Positions 31,800 through 39,646 of a DNA stretch of 42,700 bases are shown in pieces. The notes under the pieces are model-generated. The model was not told the origin of the DNA and ran no database searches. It worked only from the letters and a program-made list of their open reading frames with translations. The stretch spans positions 1 through 42,700 of the forward strand of contig JAGQHB010000080.1 of the NCBI GenBank assembly GCA_020432045.1, written 5' to 3'. Both the position numbers and the translations under genes were made by a program. Numbering within the stretch: position 1 is the first letter of the stretch; each line of letters starts with the position of its first letter. Source of the DNA: Dehalococcoidia bacterium (lineage in GTDB: Bacteria > Chloroflexota > Dehalococcoidia > Tepidiformales > Tepidiformaceae).

Positions 31800-32426
31800 T
31801 TATTCCACGACGATCGAGCCAGACATCCCAACCGATTGGTGAATGGAGCAGTAGTAGCTAAAGGTGCCGGGCGTGGAGAACGTGATTGAGAACGAACCCT
31901 TGGTTTGGAGGCCCGAGGTGCCGAAGGACCCGGTCACGTCATGGATGGCGTTGCCGGTCCATGTCCAGGTGACGGTGCCGCCCACACCAACCGGCGCATT
32001 GCGCGGCGAAAAGAAGTTGTCGCCCACGCTGACTGAGGCGGAGAGGGGACCGGCGGGCGTCGTCGGAGTGGGGGCCGGAGGCGGTTCGGTTGGGGTGGGC
32101 GTTGGGGGCGGCTGGGTGGCTGGTGGGCTGGTGGGCGTGGGGGGCGGCGGAGTTGGCGTGGCAGTGGAGGCCGCGGTTGTTGGGGTTGGTGTGGGGGAGG
32201 CGGGCACGGTGGTGGGTGACGCGGAAGGGGTGGCAGGGGAAGGGGATGGGCTGGCGGTGGACGTCGACGGGGTCGCACTGGTGGCGGCTACGGACGGCGT
32301 TGTCCTGGTCGCCGCGGCTGAGAGTGATGCCGTCGCGGTCGATTCTGAGCTGCTGCTGCCACCGCAGGAGCCCAGGAGGGATGCGGCGACGAGGGCCGCG
32401 GCCAGGACCAGCGTGAGTCGCTTCAC
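31800..32426 (-). CDS. Cupredoxin lipoprotein with long Pro/Thr/Ser linker
   Basis: The 208-residue product starts at a GTG with lipoprotein signal (V/M)KRLTLVLAAALVAASLLGSC. About 100 residues of Pro, Thr, Ser and Ala form a flexible spacer. The C-terminal 85 residues are a plastocyanin-like domain (VSVGDNFFSPRNAPVGVGGTVTWTW) with type-1 copper ligands: His in NAIHDVTG, then Cys, His and Met in YYCSIHQSVGMSG. It is thus a membrane-anchored blue-copper electron carrier on a stalk. Starts upstream of GTG 32426 lack the signal. It may form a unit with the tandem cupredoxin gene 91 bp upstream on the same strand. Confidence 0.85.
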   Translation of the reverse strand: MKRLTLVLAAALVAASLLGSCGGSSSSESTATASLSAAATRTTPSVAATSATPSTSTASPSPSPATPSASPTTVPASPTPTPTTAASTATPTPPPPTPTSPPATQPPPTPTPTEPPPAPTPTTPAGPLSASVSVGDNFFSPRNAPVGVGGTVTWTWTGNAIHDVTGSFGTSGLQTKGSFSITFSTPGTFSYYCSIHQSVGMSGSIVVE

Positions 32427-32517
32427 AACACCACCTTCGCCAGACAAAAGTACTGGGTGGCGCTCCAGCATTGGCGGAGGGCCACCCAGTGTGGGAGAGA
32501 TTGCGTCTACCCGAGGG

Positions 32518-33594
32518 CTACGAGCGGCGGGCCGCTACGACGACGGTGGCTGAGGCTGCCATGGCGAGCAGGACAGACCCAAAGACGAGGGAGAGGCCGA
32601 GCATACTGGCACGATTCGCGGCTTCAATGCCCGACCCGGTGTTCGGCGGGAGCGGTGCACCCGCCGCAGAGACCGTGATGGTGCCCGTCATTTCTGGATG
32701 GAGGATGCAGGCGTACTGGTAGGTTCCTGCCTTGGGGAAGTTCAGGACGAACTCCGTCGGGGAGGTTGGGTCGGGAATGGCGAGGAGGATGCCCGTGTGG
32801 ACAAAGCCTGTGCCGTCGACAGCAGCACCGGCCTTACTGGCCGGAACCGTGAACGGGTCGGCCGGAGGAGGAGCGCCAAAGGTGGCGGAATGGGGGACGG
32901 CGACTTCGTTCTTGAATTTCACGGAATCCCCGGCGCGGAGGTTGAGCTGCGACGGGTACATGATGTTCTGCTGGCTCAGCTTCGTCTCGCCGCCAAGGAT
33001 GACGGTGTATTCGCGCTGGCCGCCGGCTTTCGGCGTCACCTGCAGGGGCCGGGCGAGGAGCGCGGCGTTGTTGGCGTTGGCTTCGAACGAGGCTGAGTAG
33101 GCTTCAGCAGCGCCACGAGCAGCAGCTGACTCGTTGTTGTCAACGCCGGCGGCGCCGGCGGAGCCGGGATCAACGACGGTGACGGTGCCGGTCATGTTCG
33201 GATGAATGATGCAGAAGTACTGGTATTCGCCGGGAGCGGTAAATGTGACGTCGTAGGTAGCGCCCGGGGGAATGAGGTCAGAGTTGACGAAGGTCTCATC
33301 GGGGATGCTGCCGCCCGATGGAGTCGCGACGGGTTCGGCAGGTGGCTGACCAAGGATGAAGGTGATTGAGTGGACCTCGCCGGACTTGATAGTCCATTGG
33401 ACCGTTGTACCGGTCTCAACGGTGACGGAAGAAGGTAGATAGAGGTTTGTCCAGTTGCCATCCTGGCCCGCTCCCGCGTCCACGTTCAGGGTGGGCGCCT
33501 GGGCGTTGGCGACAGGCTGGCCAGCGAGGCCGGCCAACCCCAACAGGCCCAGAGCCGCAGCCGGCAAAAACAGCAATCGTCTCGATTTCCGCAC
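32518..33594 (-). CDS. Exported tandem two-domain cupredoxin with C-terminal anchor
   Basis: The 358-residue product starts at GTG 33594 with AGGAG 7 nt upstream. Signal peptide (FLPAAALGLLGLAGLAGQPVANA) is followed by cupredoxin domain 1 (ligands in EVHSITF and YFCIIHPNMTG), a linker (about residues 145-175), domain 2 (VPHSATF and YACILHPEMTG), and a C-terminal transmembrane helix with Arg-Arg end (SLVFGSVLLAMAASATVVVAARRS). Each domain holds the His...Cys-x4-His-x-x-Met-type copper site. Possible roles: extracytoplasmic electron transfer or copper storage. Confidence 0.88.
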   Translation of the reverse strand: MRKSRRLLFLPAAALGLLGLAGLAGQPVANAQAPTLNVDAGAGQDGNWTNLYLPSSVTVETGTTVQWTIKSGEVHSITFILGQPPAEPVATPSGGSIPDETFVNSDLIPPGATYDVTFTAPGEYQYFCIIHPNMTGTVTVVDPGSAGAAGVDNNESAAARGAAEAYSASFEANANNAALLARPLQVTPKAGGQREYTVILGGETKLSQQNIMYPSQLNLRAGDSVKFKNEVAVPHSATFGAPPPADPFTVPASKAGAAVDGTGFVHTGILLAIPDPTSPTEFVLNFPKAGTYQYACILHPEMTGTITVSAAGAPLPPNTGSGIEAANRASMLGLSLVFGSVLLAMAASATVVVAARRS

Positions 33595-33814
33595 AGTTCT
33601 TCTCCTCTTGCCTGGACGCATCCCGCGGCAGACTTTGCGCATTCTTCACCTGTCGAATGTGCCTGACAATCGGTCTTTCGATGGAGGCGCCCACGAATCG
33701 GCTAGAATCTATTCCGGTGATTAGGCAATGGTCAACTGCTCGACGGTCGATGGCACCACACAAACGCGCCGTTCGGCCGTGGCAGGGCGGCGGGCGGAGG
33801 ACGAGACTCGACCG

Positions 33815-34486
33815 ATGACGAATCTCCGGGCCATCACGACGGGGCCAAGCGAGGCGTCGAGACGCCGGTACCACTCGCCCGTCCGCCGGGCGCAGGCGGC
33901 GGCCACCCGAGCGGCAATCGTCGCTGCGGCCGCCCATGCATTTCGAACGCGTGGGTTCGCAAGGACGGCGGTCGGGGTAATCGCGCGGGACGCGGGCGTT
34001 TCGGTTCAGACGCTGTATGACTCAGTCGGCGGTAAGCACGAGGTGCTGCTGGCAGTGCTGAACCAGATTGATGGCTCGCACTTTCCAACCGTAATGACTG
34101 CCGTTGCAGAATCTCGAGGCCCATCCGAGGCGATCGATGCGTGGGTGGGCGGACTTCGCACGTACATGGAGACAAATGCACCGCTGGTGCGGGCCGCGCT
34201 GGAGGCGGGGGACGTTGCGGCGCGCGGCATGGTCGCGGAGGGCCATGCCCGGCACCTCGATGGGGCCGTGCGCCTCGTACGGTGCATTGGTGAACTCGGG
34301 GGGCTCCCCAACGGTGTTGATGAGGACGAAGCAGCACTCGCGGTGGCAATCGCAACGGTCGATTCTTCGTGGTATTTCGCGGTGGATACGGGCGGGAAGA
34401 CATGGGACGAGGCAGAAGTGATTTTCGCGAACACCGTTGCGCGCATTCTCCTTGGGCCACGGGCGATCTCAGCTAACTGCGCGTGA
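33815..34486 (+). CDS. TetR family transcriptional regulator
   Basis: The 223-residue product has an N-terminal helix-turn-helix: AATRAAIVAAAAHAFRTRG then FARTAVGVIARDAGVSVQTLYDSVGGKHEVLLAVL. The C-terminal helical domain probably binds a ligand. The start MTNLRAITTG has only a distant GGAGG. The divergent cupredoxin operon, 220 bp away, is a possible target, as is the MutM operon whose end it overlaps by 14 bp (34473-34486). The ligand is unknown. Confidence 0.85.
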   Translation: MTNLRAITTGPSEASRRRYHSPVRRAQAAATRAAIVAAAAHAFRTRGFARTAVGVIARDAGVSVQTLYDSVGGKHEVLLAVLNQIDGSHFPTVMTAVAESRGPSEAIDAWVGGLRTYMETNAPLVRAALEAGDVAARGMVAEGHARHLDGAVRLVRCIGELGGLPNGVDEDEAALAVAIATVDSSWYFAVDTGGKTWDEAEVIFANTVARILLGPRAISANCA

Positions 34487-35477
34487 GGGCGGGAACGCCG
34501 CCGAGGGGCTTCGCGAGACGGACACTGTTCAGGATGGCACGCTCGACGGCGCGAACTGTCATGGCTCCCGCTACGAGCGCGTCGCCGGGTTCGGGAGCAA
34601 GGGCGCCGGTCGCAACGGCGAAGGAAACATCGCCATCAGCCAGGGTATGACACGGGACAATGGTGCGGGCCAGGCCATCGTGTGCCTGGTAGGCGATGCG
34701 CTGGAGTTCGTGGTGGGCGAGCGCGGCATTCGTGGCGACGACGACGAGCGTAGTGTTCTCGGCAGGATTGGCGACCAGTGTCTCCATACCCGCGGCGCGC
34801 CGATCGAGGACTTCGGGGAGTGGGATCATGCGGCCATCGGCCCGTGGTCCGGCGACAAGGGCTCCGGAATCGGGATCGACGATGTTGCCGACGGCATTGG
34901 TAACGGCGAGGGCACCAACGATGATTCCGCGCGGGCCGGCGACGCTGGCAGTGCCAATGCCGCCTTTCCAACGGCCATCAGTGCCGAGGATCTTGGCAAC
35001 GGAAGCGCCTGTCCCAGCTCCGACGGAGCCCTGTGCGACCTGGCCACCGCGGGCACGCGCGGCGGCCGTGTAGCCGTCGTCGTCCGTGGGGAAGGCGCGA
35101 GGGTCGCCAACTCCGAGGTCGAAGATGATGGCTGAGGAGACGATGGGAACCGTGCCGACGGTTGTCTCGAAGCCAATGTTGCGCTCCGAAAGGAACCGCA
35201 TCACTCCGTTCGCCGCTGCAAGGCCAAACGCGGAGCCACCGGCGAAGACGATTGCGTGACAGCGACGGACGACGTTCGCAGGGTTGAGAACATCGGTTTC
35301 GCGGGTTCCCGGGGCGCCGCCGCGAACATCGGCGGCAGCGGCGGTAGCCGTCTCGCAGAGGATGGCCGTGCAGCCAGTGGCACGGCGGCGGTCGGTCCAG
35401 TGACCGACACGAATGCCCGGGACATCAGTGATAGCATCGCGCGGGCCGATGACCCATCCGGCGGCATCGCGGTTCAC
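34473..35477 (-). CDS. P1 family peptidase (NylC/DmpA-like N-terminal nucleophile hydrolase)
   Basis: The 334-residue product starts VNRDAAGWVIGPRDAITDVPGIRVGHW, typical of family S58/P1. The self-cleavage site is visible at Asn241-Thr242 in ENTTLVVVATNA, making Thr242 the nucleophile of the mature small subunit, as in NylC oligoamide hydrolase. Other conserved parts: HAIVFAGGSAFGLAAANGVMRFL and GSVGAGTGASVAKILG. Relatives cleave aminopeptidase substrates, oligomeric nylon or beta-peptides; the natural substrate is not known. GTG at 35477 overlaps the upstream stop as GTGA, so it is coupled to the preceding gene. Confidence 0.88.
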   Translation of the reverse strand: MNRDAAGWVIGPRDAITDVPGIRVGHWTDRRRATGCTAILCETATAAAADVRGGAPGTRETDVLNPANVVRRCHAIVFAGGSAFGLAAANGVMRFLSERNIGFETTVGTVPIVSSAIIFDLGVGDPRAFPTDDDGYTAAARARGGQVAQGSVGAGTGASVAKILGTDGRWKGGIGTASVAGPRGIIVGALAVTNAVGNIVDPDSGALVAGPRADGRMIPLPEVLDRRAAGMETLVANPAENTTLVVVATNAALAHHELQRIAYQAHDGLARTIVPCHTLADGDVSFAVATGALAPEPGDALVAGAMTVRAVERAILNSVRLAKPLGGVPALTRS

Positions 35478-36118
35478 GGGTCGCCCTGCCAGCCCGCGCC
35501 GCGGCGGGTCCGAACGTAATCGAGCAGGAAACGGCGGGCAATGCGGCAGAGGTCCGCCGTCAGATCGGTGAGGTTCGCGGCAGCGCCCTCGTCGGCGGCG
35601 AATACGCTGGTGAAGATCTGGCCTGAGGCGTCTGTCCCGGAGAACCAGCATTCGCTGGCAATGCCGCCCGGCGTCGCGTTCGGGATGATGAGCATGGGGT
35701 TGGCACTGGCAGCGGCAGCGATGAGGCCATCGAGGTCCGGAAGGGAAGGCTGTGAACGAAGGTCCTGTGCGGCCCCCAGGGCCCCTTCGGAGAGCGCGAG
35801 GTCACGAACGAGCTGTTCCGGGGCAGTGGTTGCGACGCGGTGGGTGAACTCGCGCCATTCAGCGAGGCCGGGGAGCGGGCTGCTCAGCGTGCGGGCGACG
35901 GGGTAGGTCCGGTCGAAGAGTGCGCGGTGAACCGCGACGAGGCGGCGGCACGCTTCAGCAAGTTCGAGGCCGATGAGGCCGCCGAGGATGGCGCGGTCGC
36001 CCGCTTCGGCAAATACAAGCCGGCCGAGGGCGGCATCGGCTGCCATCTCCGGTTTGCGGAGGGTGGAACGCGCATACGCCTCGACGAAATCGAGCTCGGA
36101 GAGGTCACCGGGAAACAC
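35474..36118 (-). CDS. Unrecognised 214-residue protein
   Basis: The product begins (V/M)FPGDLSELDFVEAYARSTL, probably from GTG with no clear ribosome site. It is helical in the first 120 residues and alternates strands and helices afterwards (PNATPGGIASECWFSGTDASGQIFTSVFAADEG), with no signal peptide or membrane segment. It is coupled to the P1 peptidase downstream by a four-base overlap and follows the pseudokinase-like gene by 45 bp. It may act with one of these. Function unknown. Confidence 0.6.
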   Translation of the reverse strand: MFPGDLSELDFVEAYARSTLRKPEMAADAALGRLVFAEAGDRAILGGLIGLELAEACRRLVAVHRALFDRTYPVARTLSSPLPGLAEWREFTHRVATTAPEQLVRDLALSEGALGAAQDLRSQPSLPDLDGLIAAAASANPMLIIPNATPGGIASECWFSGTDASGQIFTSVFAADEGAAANLTDLTADLCRIARRFLLDYVRTRRGAGWQGDP

Positions 36119-36163
36119 AGGGCAAGCGTGACGACCTGGAGAGCAAAGGGAAAGGGGTCTCGT

Positions 36164-37087
36164 TCAGCCCCAGAGGGCAGAACGAAGGCGGGAGGCGGTG
36201 GCGTGTTCTCCAGCCGGTAGGCGCATGGACTCCTCGATGCGGCTGGCAAGGACGCGGATGCTGGTGATGGCGGGGTCGTCGCCCATATTTTCGATAAGGC
36301 GTCGCGGCAGTTCGAGCTGCCATTGGAACGCCCAGACAAGGCCGGCGAGGTCGACAAGATCGGCAGTTGTTGGCGGATCGAGCGCGCGCCGGCGGGCGTA
36401 GCGAAGGGCAAGGTCGCGGCGGGCCGCCGGCGGGAGGCCAAGCGAGAGAAGCAACCCGGCAACATCAAACAGCTGTGGCCCGAAGCCGGAGGATTCAAAA
36501 TCGAAGACAAACGCTTCAGATTCGGTCAGCAGCATGTGGGCGGCGGTGAGGCCCCCTTGGACAAAACCGAATGGAGAGCCGGAAATGTGTTGCTGCGCCG
36601 CGGCGAGGAAAGGATCGGCAGCCAAACGTTCTTCGGAAGTGAACCCGAGACGGAAAAGCGGAACGCCCGCACCGGGGACCACATCGAGAGGATCCTGGCC
36701 CCAGCGCAGGCCCTCACGGACAGGGAGCGTGTGCAGCGTAGCGAGGCAGTCGATAGCGGCGGCGAGAAGCTCGTGTGGCGGATCGAGGACGAGAGCGGGG
36801 AGGCCGCCGGGGTAGGTCTCGACAGCAGCACCATCGACGACGGCGGCAAGCCGGGGGCTGTTGTTGAAGCCGGCGCGTTCGAGTGCCTCGAGCACAGCGA
36901 TATTGTTTTCGGAGCGTTCGCGATCGGGGGAGCGGCGGACAACAAAGCGGACAGCCGGCGGCTGACCGGATTGGATGACGACGACCTGTTCGGGCGAGCC
37001 CGGGAGGAGGCCAAGGGGCTCGACCTCGATGGAAGCACCAGAAGGAAGGGGGAGCACCGCGAGTAGACGGGCAGGGTCAACGAGCAC
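36164..37087 (-). CDS. APH-type phosphotransferase-fold protein lacking catalytic Asp (pseudokinase-like)
   Basis: The 307-residue product starts at GTG 37087 with GGAGG 7 nt upstream, overlapping the mutM stop by 11 bp. The C-lobe pattern is that of aminoglycoside phosphotransferase/choline kinase-like proteins. However, the Brenner motif HGDLxxxN reads VQGGLTAAHM, replacing the catalytic Asp by Gly179, His by Gln177 and Asn by His184. A DFE-type metal motif survives (VFDFESSGFGPQLFDVAGLL, Asp196). The N-lobe has ...AVRFVVRRS where the ATP-binding Lys is usual. It is therefore probably unable to transfer phosphate and may be a pseudokinase or ligand-binding relative. It is encoded in the mutM operon. 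Confidence 0.72.
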   Translation of the reverse strand: MLVDPARLLAVLPLPSGASIEVEPLGLLPGSPEQVVVIQSGQPPAVRFVVRRSPDRERSENNIAVLEALERAGFNNSPRLAAVVDGAAVETYPGGLPALVLDPPHELLAAAIDCLATLHTLPVREGLRWGQDPLDVVPGAGVPLFRLGFTSEERLAADPFLAAAQQHISGSPFGFVQGGLTAAHMLLTESEAFVFDFESSGFGPQLFDVAGLLLSLGLPPAARRDLALRYARRRALDPPTTADLVDLAGLVWAFQWQLELPRRLIENMGDDPAITSIRVLASRIEESMRLPAGEHATASRLRSALWG

Positions 37088-37928
37088 GGGCCGGCCTCCG
37101 TCGTGGTGTGCGCTGGCAGCGTGGACAGAAATGCGTACTGCGGCCGCCGATGACAACCCGCTCGATCATGGAGCCACAGGCGTAGCACGGTTTACCGGTA
37201 CGGCGAAAGACCTGGACGAACATCTGCTGGTGGCCCTGTTGCCCGGCGCCATCGACGTAGTCCTTGAAGCTCGCGCCGCGATTTGCGATACCGCGTTCGA
37301 GGACGGAGCGGACGGCGGCGTGGAGCCGCTTCGCAGATGCAGGGCCGATCTGTCCGGCGGCTGTGGAAGGCGCAATACGAGCCTCATAGAGGGCTTCGTC
37401 CGCGTAAATGTTGCCGATGCCGGCGACGCGGCGCTGGTCGAGTAGGACGGATTTAATGGGTGCTGAGCGTCCCTTGAGGGCGGTACGGAATCCAGGGAGG
37501 GTAAAGCCGTCATCGACCGGTTCGGGGCCGAGCTTGCCGACAGCATCGTTGGGGTCGGCGACGAGGCGCCACGTGCCAAACTTGCGGAGGTCAGACCAGC
37601 GAAGGTCATGGCCGTCGTCGAGCTCCAGCATTGCGCGCTGGTAGGGCTCGGGGGGAGCGGCGTGGCGGCGCCAGACGAGGCGGCCGGTCATCCGGAGGTG
37701 AGCGACGAGGGTGTTGCCGTCGTCCAGCTCAAAAAGGAGGTACTTGCCCCGGCGGCCGATGCCCAGGAACCGCCTCCCGACGAGGGCTGCGCGAAACGCA
37801 TCGATGCCCGTATTGCCAAGGAGGAGCGGCGCCGAGGCAGGGTCGACTTCGACGGCTTCGATGCGGCGGCCAGCGACGAGAGGAGCGAGGTCGCGGCGAA
37901 CAGTTTCGACTTCTGGAAGTTCGGGCAC
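37077..37928 (-). CDS. mutM: Formamidopyrimidine-DNA glycosylase
   Basis: The 283-residue product removes oxidised purines such as 8-oxoguanine and nicks the DNA. It starts MPELPEVETVRRDL; after Met removal Pro2 is the nucleophile and Glu3 the acid. Lys in RRGKYLLFELDDG, the helix-two-turns-helix around GIGNIYADEALY, and the zinc finger CYACGSMIERVVIGGRSTHFCPRC are all present. Length is normal. It is the first gene of the four-gene minus-strand operon through the P1 peptidase. Confidence 0.97.
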   Translation of the reverse strand: MPELPEVETVRRDLAPLVAGRRIEAVEVDPASAPLLLGNTGIDAFRAALVGRRFLGIGRRGKYLLFELDDGNTLVAHLRMTGRLVWRRHAAPPEPYQRAMLELDDGHDLRWSDLRKFGTWRLVADPNDAVGKLGPEPVDDGFTLPGFRTALKGRSAPIKSVLLDQRRVAGIGNIYADEALYEARIAPSTAAGQIGPASAKRLHAAVRSVLERGIANRGASFKDYVDGAGQQGHQQMFVQVFRRTGKPCYACGSMIERVVIGGRSTHFCPRCQRTPRRRPARAR

Positions 37929-38024
37929 ACGTCAAGCGTGACGAGCGGAGGCGGAAGGGGGAAGGGGCAGGGGACAGGGGTTTGCTCGCCGCACCGGCCG
38001 TGAGCGGCGATACTGGCTCCCCGG

Positions 38025-39050
38025 ATGCGACGACGTTTCCAACGCTTGCTGCTCGGCGCCCACACGCGCCGGATGATCACCGTCCCGACCTATGTCGGGC
38101 TATGGCTCGCCGGGACGTTGCTGCTGCCGATCGTAATCCCAATTGCGGCCGTGACGGACATCATCGCGCGGCGAAACTTCGCGATTACGCGGACGATGCT
38201 GCAGGCGTATGTGTACGTCTCGGTCGAATTCGTTGGACTGCTCGTGATCCTCTACCTGGGGATGAACCGGTGGCGGTATTCAAAGGAAGAATGGCACCGG
38301 AAGCATGTGCGGCTCGAAGGCTGGTGGGCGCAGGTGCAGTTTACGTGGGCCGTCCGCATCTTCCGCCTGAAACTCCAGGTGGAAGGCGACGACGAGCTCG
38401 CCGTGGGACCGTACCTCCTGTTCATCCGGCACGTGAGCATCGTGGACAACCTGATCCCGGCGGTGTTCGCGGTGCAGCGGCGCAACATCGCACTGCGCTG
38501 GGTGTTGAACTGGTACCTGATGCGGGACCCCTGCATCGATATCGTTGGGCACCGCGTGGGCTGCACATTCGTACGCGGCGGCACGGACCATTCGCAGCGG
38601 GAGATTCACCGGATCCGGGAGATGGCGGACAACCTTGGGCCAGGCGAGGGCGTGATTATCTACCCGGAAGGGACGCTGTTCAGCCCATCGAAGCAGGAGA
38701 AGGTGGTGTCACGGCTGGTGGAGCGGAGTGACGCGGAAGTGGCGGAATTCGCGCGCGGGCTTCGCAACGTCCTGCCTCCCCGGCTCGGGGGCACCATCGC
38801 TCTGCTGGAGACTCATCCAGATGTCGACGTCGTGTTCTGCGCGCACTCGGGGTTGGAGGCAGCGCTGGACAAGGCAAGCATCCTCGGCGGGGGACTCGTC
38901 GGCAAAGAGCTGCGGATCAAGTTCTGGCGAGTACCGGCCGCGGAGATCCCCAAGCACAGGGACGAGCTCCGACGCTGGCTGTTTGATGAGTGGAACAAGG
39001 TCGATGACTTCGTAACCGCAGGTGTTGATGGAGCTTCGCGCGATTCCTGA
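38025..39050 (+). CDS. 1-acyl-sn-glycerol-3-phosphate acyltransferase family protein (PlsC-like)
   Basis: The 341-residue membrane protein has two N-terminal hydrophobic segments (about 20-47 and 60-80). The catalytic HX4D reads His136...Asp141 (RHVSIVD), then DPCIDIVGHRVGCTFVRGG supplies the phosphate-binding region and YPEGT (213-217) the glycerol-binding motif. The acyl acceptor is not determinable; it could serve membrane lipid synthesis or an atypical lipid. The first ATG (38025) has no strong ribosome site. It is followed, after 61 bp, by a membrane protein gene on the same strand. Confidence 0.85.
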   Translation: MRRRFQRLLLGAHTRRMITVPTYVGLWLAGTLLLPIVIPIAAVTDIIARRNFAITRTMLQAYVYVSVEFVGLLVILYLGMNRWRYSKEEWHRKHVRLEGWWAQVQFTWAVRIFRLKLQVEGDDELAVGPYLLFIRHVSIVDNLIPAVFAVQRRNIALRWVLNWYLMRDPCIDIVGHRVGCTFVRGGTDHSQREIHRIREMADNLGPGEGVIIYPEGTLFSPSKQEKVVSRLVERSDAEVAEFARGLRNVLPPRLGGTIALLETHPDVDVVFCAHSGLEAALDKASILGGGLVGKELRIKFWRVPAAEIPKHRDELRRWLFDEWNKVDDFVTAGVDGASRDS

Positions 39051-39111
39051 CCCGACCGAACGATGACTGTCCCGGATGCACGGGATCGAGAGGCCAGCGA
39101 GGAGGCGATTC

Positions 39112-39636
39112 ATGCGCGGAGTGACAGCGAAGCACTCGTTCACGGAGCGGGTGATCCTCGCGGCAAAGCTGGACCCGGGCGTTTACGAAGAGGTGGAGCA
39201 CGATACCGGCGCGACCGGGCAGGCGCTCCTGGTGGTGCTGCTAAGCAGTATCGCGTCCGGTGTGGGGGTGCTCGCGCTCGGCCCACTAGCGATCCCGGCG
39301 TTTGCCCTCTTTTCCCTGGTCATCTGGGGCGTTTACCTGGGCGTCATATACCTCGTCGGCGCGACCCTCTTTGCCGCCGCGGATACGCGCTGCGACTGGG
39401 GCGAACTGACACGGACGCTGGGGTTTGCCCGCGCGCCCGGGTTTCTGCTGGTATTCGCCTTCATCCCGATTGCGGGGGTGGTGATCGGCGTAGTCGTTTC
39501 ACTCTGGGGGCTGGCAGCGACCGTGATTGCGATTCGGCAAGCGCTGGACTTCAGCACAGGGCGAGCGATCGCGACAGCGCTTGTAGCGGCCGTGGTGCAC
39601 GCGGCGCTCCAGCTCATCCTGTTCGTGGCGTTGTAG
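39112..39636 (+). CDS. Integral membrane protein (Yip1-like)
   Basis: The 174-residue product starts MRGVTAKHSFTERVILAAKLDPGVYEEVEHD after GAGGAGG 6 nt upstream. Five hydrophobic segments follow, with a short ARAP loop in the middle, the pattern of bacterial Yip1/YIF1-domain proteins. No catalytic motif is seen. Function unknown. It converges on the minus-strand TPR gene. Confidence 0.75.
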   Translation: MRGVTAKHSFTERVILAAKLDPGVYEEVEHDTGATGQALLVVLLSSIASGVGVLALGPLAIPAFALFSLVIWGVYLGVIYLVGATLFAAADTRCDWGELTRTLGFARAPGFLLVFAFIPIAGVVIGVVVSLWGLAATVIAIRQALDFSTGRAIATALVAAVVHAALQLILFVAL

Positions 39637-39646
39637 CAGGGCCCGA

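Noticed and set aside
31934-32278. Pro/Arg-rich frames over the cupredoxin linker
   Set aside because: Low-complexity shadows of the Pro/Thr/Ser linker in other frames.
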